Both the position numbers and the translations under genes were made by a program. DNA of 64,000 nt from CBDBZL01 sp965213545 (GTDB lineage Bacteria; Pseudomonadota; Alphaproteobacteria; Sphingomonadales; Sphingomonadaceae). A model generated the notes under the pieces. It did no database searches and was not told the DNA's origin. It saw only the letters and a list, made by a program, of their open reading frames with translations. Where the stretch lies: positions 1,116,001 through 1,180,000 of the forward strand of contig CBDBZL010000002.1 of NCBI GenBank assembly GCA_965213545.1, in the 5' to 3' direction. This document shows, one piece after another, positions 26,389-35,904 of the stretch; the first letter of the stretch is position 1; each line of letters begins with the position of its first letter.

Positions 26389-27713
26389 TCAGGCCGAGAC
26401 AGGCTGCGCGTATTCGCCCTTGGCCATTTCCTTGTCCGTCCCCCCGCCAAGCACAGCATCGGTGATGGAATAGGGCAGCGGCTCGGTCTTCTCGAACGAG
26501 GAGATGAGCGGCAGGATGATCAGGAAATGGGCGAAGTAGTAGGCCGTCGCGATCTGGCTGAGCATGATGTAGGGCTCTACGGCGTAGGCGCCTCCGCACC
26601 AGAACAGCACCCCCATGCAGGGCAACAGGCCGAACCAGAAGAACTTGCGAAACAGCGGCCGGTAATGCCCCGAGCGGACCGAGGACCGGTCGAGCCAGGG
26701 CAGGAAGAACCACACCAGGATGGAGGCGAACATCGCCACCACGCCGAGCAGCTTGGCCTCGATCAGCGTGAAACCGAAGAACGGGATCGTCAGGTCGCCG
26801 GTAAAGGCGCGCAGAATGGCGTAGAATGGCCAGAAATACCACTCGGGCACGATATGCGCAGGCGTGGAGAGCGGATTGGCCATGATGTAATTGTCGGGGT
26901 GACCCAGCGCGTTGGGCGCGAAGAACACCACTGCCAGGAACAGGATGAGGAAGATGCCCAGACCGAAGCCATCCTTGGCCGTGTAATAGGGATGGAACGG
27001 AATGGTGTCGCTCTGGCTCTTCACCTCCACGCCGGTCGGGTTGGACGAACCCGGGATATGAAGCGCCCATACATGCAGGATGACGCAGCCCAGGATGACG
27101 AAAGGCAGCATGAAGTGCAGCGAGAAGAACCGGTTGAGCGCCGCGTTGTCGGGTGCGAACCCGCCCAGGATCCACATCTGGAGCGGCTCGCCGATAAGCG
27201 GGATGGCGGCGAACAGACCGGTGATCACCTGCGCGCCCCAGAAGCTCATCTGCCCCCATGGGAGCACGTAGCCCATGAAGGCGGTGGCCATCGCCAGCAG
27301 GAATATGACGACGCCGATCAGCCAGATCATCTCGCGCGGCGCCTTGTAGGACGAATAGAACAGACCGCGACCGATATGGATGTACAGCACCAGAAGAAGA
27401 AGCTGGCGCCATTCGCGTGGGAGTAGCGCATCAGCCAGCCCCAGTTGACGTTGCGCATGATGTGCTCGACCGATTCGAACGCCACATTGACATTGGCTGC
27501 GTAGTGCATGGCCAAGACCACGCCGGTGACGATCTGGAACACCAGGAAGAACCCCGCCAGCACACCGAAATTCCAGAAATAGTTGAGGTTGCGCGGAACC
27601 GGGTAGCCGGCACCCACCGCATTATAGACGAGCCGGGGAATCGGCAGCTTCTCGTCCAGGTAGCGCATCAGCGGATTGGTCGGCTGGTACTGCCTGGCCC
27701 AGGGAAAGCTCAT
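26389..27713 (-). CDS. petB: Cytochrome b of the bc1 complex, with an apparent -1 base frameshift
   Basis: Cytochrome b split over two frames. The first part starts MSFPWARQYQPTNPLMRYLD at 27713 and reads to RYSHANGASFFF. The second resumes with LYIHIGRGLFYSSYKAPRE and runs to the stop at 26389. Heme-ligand histidines occur in both parts, and PEWYFWPFYAI (Qo site) and GYVLPWGQMSFW are intact. Adding one C in the run at 27391-27402 restores SFFFLVLYIHIGRG, the expected family sequence, giving 441 residues. Everything else looks functional, so a sequencing or assembly error is as likely as a real mutation. It sits between petA and petC and is needed for the complex. Confidence 0.9.
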
Positions 27714-27742
27714 CGTCTTGTTCTTTCGCTTTGGTTCACGTC

Positions 27743-28327
27743 TCAGCCGAGCAGGATCGTGGTGTCGCCGGTGAACTCGTACTCGGGCACCAGCAGGTTG
27801 CTTGGTGCGGGGCCTTTGCGGATGCGCCCCGCAGTGTCGTAATGCGATCCGTGGCAGGGGCAGAAATAGCCGCCATATTCGCCCTTGTTCTCCCCCTCCA
27901 CCGCACCGAGCGGAACGCAGCCCAGATGCGTGCACACGCCCATCGTCACGAGCATGTTGGCGTGACCTTCCTTAGTCCGGTCGGAGAGCGATTCCGGATC
28001 GCGCAGATCGCCGAGCGATACCGCCTGCGCCTGTTCCATCTCGGCAGGTGTCAGGTTGCGCACAAATACCGGCTGCTTGCGGAACACCGACTTGATCGAT
28101 TGGCCGGGCGCGATCGCCGCGGTGTCGATTTCGGTGGTGCTTTCCGCCAGCACGTCGGCAGACGGTGCCCATTGCGATATCAGCGGCAGGAGCGCGGCAA
28201 GTCCGCCTACGCCGGCAGCCGAAACCGCAGCGATATTGATGAAGTCTCGCCGCCGAACACCGTCCTCGGCGGTCACGGCACCGGCGGTCACAACATCGCC
28301 TGACGGGGTCACGGGAATGTCTGCCAT
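27743..28327 (-). CDS. petA: Rieske iron-sulfur subunit of the bc1 complex
   Basis: A 194-residue Rieske protein. An N-terminal Tat-like region (VRRRDFINIAAVSAAGVGG) doubles as membrane anchor. The 2Fe-2S ligands are complete: CTHLGC at 132-137 and CPCHGSHYD at 156-164. It takes electrons from quinol to cytochrome c1. I chose the start MADIPVTP, which has AAGGCGA 5-6 bases upstream. It is the first gene of petABC. The 244 bases upstream contain no recognisable gene and should hold the operon promoter. Confidence 0.94.
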   Translation of the reverse strand: MADIPVTPSGDVVTAGAVTAEDGVRRRDFINIAAVSAAGVGGLAALLPLISQWAPSADVLAESTTEIDTAAIAPGQSIKSVFRKQPVFVRNLTPAEMEQAQAVSLGDLRDPESLSDRTKEGHANMLVTMGVCTHLGCVPLGAVEGENKGEYGGYFCPCHGSHYDTAGRIRKGPAPSNLLVPEYEFTGDTTILLG

Positions 28328-28571
28328 CGTTTCGCCTTGTCCGCCCACCGCCGCTCGCCCCCGTGGGGCGCTTGGCGGCGGTCATTCACCGAAAAACCAG
28401 GGGTCCATGGAGCGCCGTTCTGCTGCGGCAGACCGTTCCAAGGCCCGGGGGGGCTGATAACCGAGGCTTGCTCCGCTGCCAACCCGCCTTTTGGCGGTAA
28501 CATGACAGATATGCGCGACGAGAGGTGGCGGTGCTCCATTGCACCATTGTTCGGCGATGAAAGCTGGATAG

Positions 28572-29345
28572 TCAGCCGGTGCCAAGCGCAATGAGCGAGA
28601 TCTGCCGACCATATTGCGCCTCGCCCCGATGGCCTGCGCGGCGATAGGAATAGAACCGCTCCTCATCCGCATAGGTGTCGAGCGCCAGGTTATCGATCAT
28701 GGTCACTCCAGCCGCCTCGAGCCGCGCTGTCACATATCCAGGCAGATTGAACTGGTATCGCGCCTTCGCTCCTGCGGAAAAGAACCTGTCATTGGCATCA
28801 TCCGCGCTCAAAAACCGGTCGCGGAACGCCTGGTCCACTTCGTAACTCGGCTGCGCGATTGCCGGGCCGATCGCGGCGGTGATCCGCTCGGGGTGAGCAC
28901 CCAGATCACCCATTGCCGCTATGACATTGCCGAGCACCCCTGCCAGCGCGCCCTTCCACCCGGCATGCGCGGCACCGATGACCCCGGCCTCGGGGTCGGC
29001 GAGCAGCACCGGCGCACAATCGGCGGTAAGGATGGCAAGCAGCATGCCCGGCTCATCGCATACCAGCGCATCGGCATGCGGCCGGTCGCGATCGGGCCAA
29101 GGGCGCAACGCCGCTTTCACCTTGGAGGAATGGACCTGGTGAACGGTGATAATATCGCACCCCGCGCACACCGCCTCCGCCGCCAGCCGCCGGTTCTCGG
29201 CCACCGCTTCATCGTCATCGTCAGCGCCGAGCCCGGCCTGAAGCCCGGCGATGACGCCGCGCGACACGCCCCCGCGCCGGCCGAAGAAACCATGCGGCAC
29301 GCCCGCCAGTACCGCCGAGCGGAATACTTCCAGCCGCTCAGCCAA
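28572..29345 (-). CDS. pgeF: Peptidoglycan editing factor / purine nucleoside phosphorylase-laccase family
   Basis: A 257-residue YfiH/PgeF protein. The metal ligands of the family are present: HQVHSSK (His), LTADCAPVLLAD (Cys) and GAAHAGWKGALAG (His). The C-terminal FYSYRRAGHRGEAQYGRQIS segment is typical. Members act as multifunctional purine nucleoside enzymes and, in some bacteria, prevent misincorporation of L-Ser into peptidoglycan. It overlaps the end of pepN by 8 bases and is probably co-transcribed with it. Confidence 0.85.
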   Translation of the reverse strand: MAERLEVFRSAVLAGVPHGFFGRRGGVSRGVIAGLQAGLGADDDDEAVAENRRLAAEAVCAGCDIITVHQVHSSKVKAALRPWPDRDRPHADALVCDEPGMLLAILTADCAPVLLADPEAGVIGAAHAGWKGALAGVLGNVIAAMGDLGAHPERITAAIGPAIAQPSYEVDQAFRDRFLSADDANDRFFSAGAKARYQFNLPGYVTARLEAAGVTMIDNLALDTYADEERFYSYRRAGHRGEAQYGRQISLIALGTG

Positions 29346-32040
29346 GACTGCGGCTCACCTGTTCATAGGTATCGCGCGACAGGCCGGGTGCGTCCGCGAT
29401 CCGCTCGAGTTCGCCGCGCATCAGGTCCGCGCGCCGCGGCTCGATCCGCCGCCAGCGACCCAGCGGGGGAACGAAGCGCGCGGCGGTCTGCGGGTTCACC
29501 GGGTCGAGCCGCAGCACCAAGTCGGCGATCATCCGGTAGCCCTCGCCACTCGCATCGTGGAAGGCATGCGGATTGCCGGCAAAGGCCATGTAAAGCGAGC
29601 GCACGCGATTGGGATTGGCGAGCGTGAAATCGGCATGATCGGCCAGCGCCTCCACATGGGCGAGCGCCCGGGGATGGAGCGAACCCGCCTGGATCGCGAA
29701 CCACTTGTCGATCACCAGGGCGTTGCCCCTGTAGCGCTGGTAGAAATCAATGAGGCGATGCGTGCGCTGGGCCACTTCCAAGCCGGCCAGCACCATCAGC
29801 GCACCCTGCCGGTCGGTCATGTTGTCCGCCGCGCCATATTGCGCATCGGCACGCGCCGCGCCCTTCGCCTCGTCGCCCGCGGCAAGCAGCGAGAGCGCCT
29901 GGGTCTTCACCTTGCGAGCCCCGCGTGCCTCGGCATCGAGCGAGAACGGCACCGCACCAACGCGCTCATGCGCGGCCTCGAGCGCCGGGCGAAGCGCATC
30001 TCCCAGCCATGCGCGAAGCGCCTGGCGCTCGGCATGGATCGCCGCCGGGTCCGCCATGTCGATCCGCTCGGCCAGGACCACTTCGGCGGGCAGGATCATC
30101 AGCTCGCCGCGCATCAGATCGTCGAGCGCATCATCGGCCAGCGCTGCCGCCATCGCCTCGCCGATCGCCTCGCGCGCCGCCGCCCGTTCGCCCTCGGCAA
30201 GCGCGCCCGCCACCGCCGCGATCAGGTGGCGCGCGACCAGTTCCTGCATCGCCTCGTAGCGGGCGAAGGGATCATCGTCACGCACCGCCAGGAACAACAG
30301 GTCAGCCCGGGGAATGTCGCGCTCGATAATGACCGGAGCGGAAAAGCCGCGATTAATCGAGAGCACCGGCGGCTCGGCAAAACCGTCGAACGTGACGCTC
30401 GTTTCCTCGTCCTCAAGCACTAGCAGCTGTTCGCCAGCGTGCTTCCCGCCCGCCCGATCGATCAGCGCGGTGACGAGCGGGATCACCATCGGCCGCATGT
30501 CCGCCTGACCGGGCGTGGGCGGAACGTTTTGCGCAAGGTGGAGCGTCACGCGCTCGTTCGCATGCTCCATCCGCACCGAAACGCGCGGCGTGCCCGCCTG
30601 GTCGTACCAGCGGCGAAACAGGGTTAGATCGAGCCCGGCGCCCTCCTCAATGGCTTTCACGAAATCCTCGCAGGTTGCGGCCTCGCCATCATGGCGCGAG
30701 AAATACAGGTCGCAGCCGGCGCGAAAAGCCGCCGGTCCGGCCAGCGTGCGCATCATGCGGATCACCTCGGCGCCCTTGTTGTAGATGGTCGCGGTGTAGA
30801 AATTGCTGATCTCGCTATAGGAAGCGGGCCGCACCGGATGGGCGAGCGGACCCGAATCCTCGGGGAACTGAACACCGCGCAGCACCCGCACATCCTCGAT
30901 CCGCTTGACCGGGGCCGAGCCCGCGTCCTGGCTGAACAGCTGATCGCGCAGCACCGTGAAGCCTTCCTTCAGGCTGAGCTGGAACCAGTCGCGGCAGGTC
31001 ACCCTGTTACCCGACCAGTTGTGCAGATACTCATGTGCGATCACCCCCTCGATCGCGTCATAGTCGCCATCGGTGGCGGTCTCCCGGTCGGCCAGCACGT
31101 AGCGGGTGTTGAAAATGTTGAGGCCCTTGTTCTCCATCGCCCCCATGTTGAAGTCGCTCACCGCCACGATATTGAAGGTGGCAAGGTCGTATTCGCGGCC
31201 GAAGGTCTCCTCGTCCCAGGCCATGGCCTTGGTCAGCGATTCCATTGCGTGGCCGGTGCGTTCTAGGTCGCCCTCGCGCACCCAGATCGCCAGCTCGACC
31301 TCGCGTCCGCCCATGGTGGTGAACCGGTCGCGCCGGGCGACCAGGTCTCCCGCCACCAGCGCGAACAGGTAGGAGGGCTTGGGCCACGGATCGCGCCACT
31401 GCGCCCAGTGCGTGCCATCCGCCCTTTCACCGCTCGCCACCATGTCGCCATTGGACAGCAGCACGGGGAACAGCGAGCGATCGCCGGTCAGGCGCACGTC
31501 ATAGGTCGACAGCACATCGGGGCGGTCGGGAAAGAAGGTGATCCGGCGAAACCCTTCGGCCTCGCATTGGGTGCACAGCATGGCGTTGGAGGCATAGAGC
31601 CCCGACAACTGGCTGTTCGCCGAAGGATCGAGACGCGTGACGATCTCGACCTGGTGGCGCTCGCCGATAAGCTCGAGCAGCAGATCGCCACCGTCCATCC
31701 GCCAACTCGGTGCTACCGGAGCATCAATGACCGTGTCATCCTCTCGCGACGTCGCCTGGACGGGCACACCATCGACCAGCACTTCGAGCGGCGCGATGCC
31801 ATCGCCGTTCAGCCGCAGCGTGTTCGACGGCTCGGCCTGCTGATTGCGTTCGACCGTCAATGCCGCGCGAACTGTGGTCGCGGCAAGCCCGAGCGCGAAT
31901 TCGAGCTCCACTTGTGGCACGTGCCAGGCGAAGGGCTTGTGATCCTTGGCGCGGATCAGCGTGGGCGCTTTTGGCTCCACGGCGGCGTCCGCCATCAGCG
32001 GGTTTCCGTCGGGCGTGGCGGGGGTGCGGGCAATATCCAT
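29338..32040 (-). CDS. pepN: Aminopeptidase N
   Basis: A 900-residue M1 metallopeptidase of the E. coli PepN type. The exopeptidase motif GAMEN lies near residue 302 and the zinc site HEYLHNWSGNR near 337, with the third ligand Glu about 20 residues on. The N-terminal beta domain and the long helical C-terminal domain have the usual sizes. It removes N-terminal residues from peptides in the cytoplasm. MDIARTP at 32040 was taken as the start; MADAAVEPK at 31995 is an alternative. It is divergent from the epimerase-like gene with 74 bases between them. Confidence 0.92.
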   Translation of the reverse strand: MDIARTPATPDGNPLMADAAVEPKAPTLIRAKDHKPFAWHVPQVELEFALGLAATTVRAALTVERNQQAEPSNTLRLNGDGIAPLEVLVDGVPVQATSREDDTVIDAPVAPSWRMDGGDLLLELIGERHQVEIVTRLDPSANSQLSGLYASNAMLCTQCEAEGFRRITFFPDRPDVLSTYDVRLTGDRSLFPVLLSNGDMVASGERADGTHWAQWRDPWPKPSYLFALVAGDLVARRDRFTTMGGREVELAIWVREGDLERTGHAMESLTKAMAWDEETFGREYDLATFNIVAVSDFNMGAMENKGLNIFNTRYVLADRETATDGDYDAIEGVIAHEYLHNWSGNRVTCRDWFQLSLKEGFTVLRDQLFSQDAGSAPVKRIEDVRVLRGVQFPEDSGPLAHPVRPASYSEISNFYTATIYNKGAEVIRMMRTLAGPAAFRAGCDLYFSRHDGEAATCEDFVKAIEEGAGLDLTLFRRWYDQAGTPRVSVRMEHANERVTLHLAQNVPPTPGQADMRPMVIPLVTALIDRAGGKHAGEQLLVLEDEETSVTFDGFAEPPVLSINRGFSAPVIIERDIPRADLLFLAVRDDDPFARYEAMQELVARHLIAAVAGALAEGERAAAREAIGEAMAAALADDALDDLMRGELMILPAEVVLAERIDMADPAAIHAERQALRAWLGDALRPALEAAHERVGAVPFSLDAEARGARKVKTQALSLLAAGDEAKGAARADAQYGAADNMTDRQGALMVLAGLEVAQRTHRLIDFYQRYRGNALVIDKWFAIQAGSLHPRALAHVEALADHADFTLANPNRVRSLYMAFAGNPHAFHDASGEGYRMIADLVLRLDPVNPQTAARFVPPLGRWRRIEPRRADLMRGELERIADAPGLSRDTYEQVSRSLG

Positions 32041-32114
32041 TTGCAATCCGGGTCTTATGTCCTTTTCAGCTTCGGGTCCTGTCTGGTGAACGCGGCAGCG
32101 GAGCAAAAGTGGCG

Positions 32115-32921
32115 ATGAAAGCCCTGTTTATCTTCGGCCTGGGCTATAGCGCAGGCTTCATCCGGGCAGCGGCACGGGCGCATGGGTACGAGGTGACGGC
32201 AACCGGCAGCACGGGCGACATTGCCTTCGACGACAATGCTGCGGTGCTGACCGCGCTTGGTCGCGCCGGCCATGTGCTGAGCTCGGTTCCGCCCGATCGC
32301 CAGACGGGTGCGGACCCGGTGCTGGCGCGTTACGGCGGCGCGCTCGATGGCAAGGCGCTCGCCTACCTCTCCTCCACCGGCGTCTATGGCGATGCCGATG
32401 GGGCCTGGGTGGATGAGACCACGCCGGTGGGCGGCGGGCGGATCGTGGGCCGGTGTGAGGCGGACCAGGCTTGGCTGGAGCGGGGCGCGCGGGTGTTCCG
32501 CCTGCCGGGGATCTATGGCCCGGGCCGCAGCGCCTTCGACCGGATCGCGGAAGGAACGGCGAAGCGGATCTCGGTTCCTGGACAAGTGTTCAGCCGTATC
32601 CATGTCGCCGATATCGCCGGCGGGGTGATCACCGGGCTTAACGCGCCTGCGGGCGCCTACAACCTGGCCGACGACCTTCCCGCCAGCGGCAATGCGGTGA
32701 TCGAACGGGCCTGCGATCTGCTGGGTGTCGCCCCGCCGCCGTTGATCGCATTGGAAGATGCCGACCTGTCACCAATGGCGCGCGGCTTCTATGCGCAGAA
32801 CCGGCGGGTGGCGAACGGCAAGGCCAGGCGCGTGTTAGGCTGGCGACCCGCCTTTCCGACCTATGTCGAGGGTCTGCTCGCGATCATGCGCGCCGAGCAG
32901 GCTGGGGTGGCCGCCCCCTGA
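32115..32921 (+). CDS. NAD-dependent epimerase/dehydratase-like protein (YeeZ-like)
   Basis: A 268-residue Rossmann protein of the extended SDR type. It begins ALFIFGLGYSAGFIRAAARAHG (atypical GxGxxG) and continues with YLSSTGVYGDADGAWVDETTP (S/T-Y-G motif region) and FRLPGIYGPGRSAFDRI. Similar proteins are annotated as NAD(P)-binding YeeZ-like. The catalytic YxxxK is not obvious, so the reaction is unknown. The last 38 bases overlap the convergent EamA gene. The ATG at 32115 is used; a GTG six bases upstream is possible. Confidence 0.75.
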   Translation: MKALFIFGLGYSAGFIRAAARAHGYEVTATGSTGDIAFDDNAAVLTALGRAGHVLSSVPPDRQTGADPVLARYGGALDGKALAYLSSTGVYGDADGAWVDETTPVGGGRIVGRCEADQAWLERGARVFRLPGIYGPGRSAFDRIAEGTAKRISVPGQVFSRIHVADIAGGVITGLNAPAGAYNLADDLPASGNAVIERACDLLGVAPPPLIALEDADLSPMARGFYAQNRRVANGKARRVLGWRPAFPTYVEGLLAIMRAEQAGVAAP

Positions 32922-33825
32922 GGGCGACCAGCAGGCCGACAAGCGCCAGCACCGCGCCCGCGATGGCCAGCCCGGACCAGACATATCGCTCGAACAAGGT
33001 CGAAAGCGCCATCGCCACCACCGGCGTCAGCACACCGACATAGGCGGCCCGCCCCGCGCCGACATCGCGGATTAAACCGAAATAGAGTGGAAAGGTGACC
33101 ACCGAGCCGAACACGGCAAGATAGATTACCCCGCCCCAATAGCGCGGCTCAGCGGGGATAACGGGCGCCCCTACAGCCACGAACGCGAAGGTCAAATCGA
33201 ACAGTGTTCCCCACGCCATGGCCCAGGCTAGCAACAGGAACAGGGGGCGCTTCTGCGCGGTGGGTGCGGCCTGCAACACATTGGCAACCGATGCCGAGAG
33301 GATGCCCAGCACCGCCAGAAACACACCCAGCCCGGTGGCGGCGCCCGGCGGCGCGGCGGCGAACTCGTGCGCCAGCAGCAGCCCGATGCCCACCAGCGCG
33401 ATCCCGGTTCCTAGGACGAACCGCCAGGTCACCCGCGTTCCCAGGAAGAGCCGCGCGAGCACCGCATTGGGTACCATCAGCAACGCGAACAGCACCGCCA
33501 CGATGCCCGAGGTGATGTAAAGCTCGGCGCGATAGACAAAATTGAAATTAAGAAAGAACTGCGAGAACCCGATGCCCAACGCCATCAGGTGGCCGCCGAG
33601 CGTCATCCGGAAACCGCGGCCCGAGCGGGCGGCCAGCAGGAACATGAGCGCGGTGGCGATGGCGAAGCGATAGGCGACCGACCAGGCGGGCGGCGCGGCT
33701 CCGAGCCCATCGCGGATCACGAACCAGGTCGAGCCCCAGATCAGCGACACCACGAAAAACGGCACCGCCACCCCCGGCCGCAGCAGCGCATGGCGGGGGC
33801 CGGGCTCGATCACCAGTCTGGTCAT
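32884..33825 (-). CDS. EamA/DMT-family transporter
   Basis: A 313-residue membrane protein with ten predicted helices in two repeated EamA halves (about 20-150 and 165-300). The first carries FVVSLIWGSTWFVIRDGLG and the second VIYLAVFGSVVTFPLYFGLIRDVGAGRAAYVGVLTPVVA. This is a standard drug/metabolite exporter pattern. The substrate cannot be inferred. It converges on the epimerase-like gene with a 38-base overlap and is upstream of ltaE on the same strand, about 106 bases away. Confidence 0.85.
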   Translation of the reverse strand: MTRLVIEPGPRHALLRPGVAVPFFVVSLIWGSTWFVIRDGLGAAPPAWSVAYRFAIATALMFLLAARSGRGFRMTLGGHLMALGIGFSQFFLNFNFVYRAELYITSGIVAVLFALLMVPNAVLARLFLGTRVTWRFVLGTGIALVGIGLLLAHEFAAAPPGAATGLGVFLAVLGILSASVANVLQAAPTAQKRPLFLLLAWAMAWGTLFDLTFAFVAVGAPVIPAEPRYWGGVIYLAVFGSVVTFPLYFGLIRDVGAGRAAYVGVLTPVVAMALSTLFERYVWSGLAIAGAVLALVGLLVALRGRPPQPARRA

Positions 33826-33931
33826 GGTGCGAGCGCTGTCATGCCGTGCGGGCGAAGGGCAGCCTCTTTCGCATACCGCATGCTGCCAGGTTGGCGCTCA
33901 GGAACCAGGGCAGCCCCAGCGACCACGCGCA

Positions 33932-34927
33932 TCACAGCGCCGCCAGCGCCCGGCCGAGCGCGTCGGCATCCTCGCCCCGCGCATCCCAGGCGGCGACGAA
34001 GCGCGCGCTGGTCTCGCTCCAGTCATAGAACCCGAAGCCTTGCGCCCGCAGCGCGGCACGCTCGGCGGCATCGAGCCGGACGAAAACCTCGTTCGCCTCG
34101 ACCGGGTGGAGCAGCCGCTCGCCCGCGCCCTGGCCGATCACTCGGGCGGCGCTGTTGGCGGCGCGCGCATTGTCGAGCCACAGCCCGCCCTCCATCAGCG
34201 CCAGGATCTGCGCTGCCAGAAAGCGACCCTTGGATTGCAGATGTCCGGCGCGCTTCCTGCGCCAGCGTGCGATCTCGGCCGCCTCGGGCGCGAACAAGAC
34301 GATGGCTTCGGCGTTCATCGCCCCGTTCTTGACGCAGCCCAGTGAAAGCGCGTCCACCGGCCCCGCCGCCTCGCCTGGTTCGCACTCCAGAAATGCGACA
34401 GCGTTGGCGAACCGCGCGCCATCCATGAACAGGCCCAGCCCATGCCTGCGAGCCAGCGCGCCCAGCGCCGCCAGTTCATAGGGGCGATAGACCAGGCCAT
34501 ATTCGCTCGCCTGGGTAATCGCGATCGCCTGGGCGGGCACCTGGTGGACGCCGCGCGTTATCCCCGCCAGCACCGTCTCGATCGCGCCCGGCGCCAGCTT
34601 GGCACCCTCGCCATCGGCCAGCAGCAGCTTGGCGCCGTGCAGATAGAAGCCTGGCGCGCCGCATTCGTCCATCTCTATATGCGCCTCGCGGTGGCAGACA
34701 ACCGCGCCATGCGGGCTGACCATGGTGGCCAGCGCCAGGCAATTGGCCGCGGTTCCGGTCGCCACCGCCAGCCCGGTACACTCGCGCCCGAGCAGCGCAG
34801 TCAGCGCCTCGTCGAGCCGCCGGCTCAGCGCATCGGCGTCATAAGGCGCATCGGCTTCGTCGGCGGCCTGCATGGCCTGCCACACAAGCGGATGCACGCG
34901 CGCCGCATTGTCGGACAGGAACTGCAT
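33932..34927 (-). CDS. ltaE: Low-specificity L-threonine aldolase-like PLP enzyme
   Basis: A 331-residue fold-type I PLP enzyme starting MQFLSDNAARVHP. Features include ATGTAANCLAL (PLP phosphate), HREAHIEMDECGAP, FMDGARFANAV (Asp to the pyridine nitrogen) and the Schiff-base lysine in SLGCVKNGAMNAEAI. It should split L-threonine to glycine and acetaldehyde. An upstream ATG at 34948 would add seven residues, but the internal ATG has AAGGCG in front and matches the family start. The IS-like element begins only 42 bases upstream of this start, so the native promoter region has been split off or altered. Confidence 0.83.
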   Translation of the reverse strand: MQFLSDNAARVHPLVWQAMQAADEADAPYDADALSRRLDEALTALLGRECTGLAVATGTAANCLALATMVSPHGAVVCHREAHIEMDECGAPGFYLHGAKLLLADGEGAKLAPGAIETVLAGITRGVHQVPAQAIAITQASEYGLVYRPYELAALGALARRHGLGLFMDGARFANAVAFLECEPGEAAGPVDALSLGCVKNGAMNAEAIVLFAPEAAEIARWRRKRAGHLQSKGRFLAAQILALMEGGLWLDNARAANSAARVIGQGAGERLLHPVEANEVFVRLDAAERAALRAQGFGFYDWSETSARFVAAWDARGEDADALGRALAAL

Positions 34928-34961
34928 CGGAACGCCTTGGCGGCGCATTTCGTTCGGAGCA

Positions 34962-34969
34962 AGAAGGAG
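34962..34969 (+). repeat. Left target-site duplication (AGAAGGAG)
   Basis: AGAAGGAG directly precedes the left end of the mobile element and is repeated exactly after its right end at 38192-38199. Eight-base duplications are usual for IS1-family insertions. It shows that the whole 34970-38191 segment moved in as one unit. Confidence 0.9.
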
Positions 34970-34999
34970 GGTAGTGGGTCAGTTTGAAACCTGACCCTG
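34970..34999 (+). repeat. Left terminal inverted repeat
   Basis: The first 20 bases, GGTAGTGGGTCAGTTTGAAA, match the reverse complement of the right end exactly, and the following CCTGACCCTG matches with minor differences. The repeat is itself a hairpin (GGGTCAG and CTGACCC around TTTGAAAC). It contains the transposase stop codon. Confidence 0.9.
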
Positions 35000-35863
35000 T
35001 TTTTTGTAAGGTCCGCGCTTGCCGGGCTTGGCCTCCGCCTCTTCGACCAGCTTGGCAACGTCGGCAATATCCCAAAGCCTGTCAGTCACGCCAGCGGCCA
35101 TTGCCGGGGTCACGCGAAGCGTCTTATGGATGCGGACGAAGTTGTAGTACATCATGTGCAGCGCAACCGCGTGAGCGTGGTTCTCGACCTTCTTTGAGAA
35201 GGCGTTGGTCAGGCGGGTGAAGCGGCGCATGTGCATCCGCATGGTCAGGTTCTGGCGCTCGACGTAACTGGTCGAGACGTGAGCAATATCGGGGTTGCCT
35301 TCGCGGCGGATTTTCTTGGAGCCGGTGCATTCGGCGGGGCTGTAGCGGCCCGGTGCGCCGATGGTGTTACCATACATCTTTACCAGCTGGGCATAATCCA
35401 CCTCCGCGCCGAACGCGCCTTCCACGGCTTCAAGATAGGCGCGGTGACCGTCGCTGGTTAGCTGGACCCGGTTGGCGAGACGCGAGGCCAGATCATCCAT
35501 AAACCACATGGCGTATTCAGCGTCCCGACCGCCCACGAGATACGAGACGATCATCTTGCTATCGGCGTCGAGCGCAGTCCAAGTCCACGTGTCGCCAGCG
35601 CCTTCCGGCGCATCCTTCGCAGTCGCTACGTTCTTTTGCTTGGCATAGGTGAACGACCAGATTTCATCGACCTGGACCCGCGCCGCCTTCACGTTGCGGA
35701 CGTTGGCATCGTGATAGGCGGCACAAGCCTTGCCCGCGTCGATCAGCAGCTTCGCCACGGTGTTCTTGCTCGCGCCAGTCAACCGGGTGATCGCCCGGAT
35801 GCTGGCGCCTTCGCACAGGACGTGGAGGATGCGGGCACGCTCTTCGATGGTCAGCTTGTTCAT
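34979..35863 (-). CDS. IS1-family DDE transposase
   Basis: A 294-residue transposase. An N-terminal helix-turn-helix (ILHVLCEGASIRAITRLTGA and KNTVAKLL) is followed by the catalytic residues Asp66 (VDEIWSF), Asp138 (LTSDGHRAY) and Glu202 (VERQNLTMRMHMRRF). KTLRVTPAMAAGV and a basic tail KRGPYKKQGQ end the protein. It resembles the long IS1-type transposases common in Alphaproteobacteria, made from a single frame. The stop lies inside the terminal repeat. No Shine-Dalgarno is visible and a -10 box lies six bases before the ATG, so the message may be leaderless. Confidence 0.88.
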   Translation of the reverse strand: MNKLTIEERARILHVLCEGASIRAITRLTGASKNTVAKLLIDAGKACAAYHDANVRNVKAARVQVDEIWSFTYAKQKNVATAKDAPEGAGDTWTWTALDADSKMIVSYLVGGRDAEYAMWFMDDLASRLANRVQLTSDGHRAYLEAVEGAFGAEVDYAQLVKMYGNTIGAPGRYSPAECTGSKKIRREGNPDIAHVSTSYVERQNLTMRMHMRRFTRLTNAFSKKVENHAHAVALHMMYYNFVRIHKTLRVTPAMAAGVTDRLWDIADVAKLVEEAEAKPGKRGPYKKQGQVSN

Positions 35864-35869
35864 AGGCAG

Positions 35870-35897
35870 ACCATACTGGCAAGCGGCGTTTAGTCAA
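35870..35897 (-). promoter_or_regulatory. Transposase promoter, probably giving a leaderless mRNA
   Basis: On the reverse strand TTGACT (35892-35897) and TATGGT (35870-35875) are 16 bases apart. Transcription would start at or next to the A of the transposase ATG at 35863. The motif lies just inside the internal end-like repeat. Confidence 0.5.
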
Positions 35898-35904
35898 GCA
35901 TAAA

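Noticed and set aside
27385..27405. Programmed -1 ribosomal frameshifting as explanation for the split petB
   Set aside because: Slipping one base back at TTC TTC TTC would restore the frame, but the site is not a canonical slippery heptamer and no downstream structure is evident. A base deletion or read error is simpler.
28328..28571. A small RNA such as tmRNA or SRP RNA between petA and pgeF
   Set aside because: I looked for tag codons, the SRP tetraloop and tRNA-like ends and found none; only weak GC hairpins are visible.
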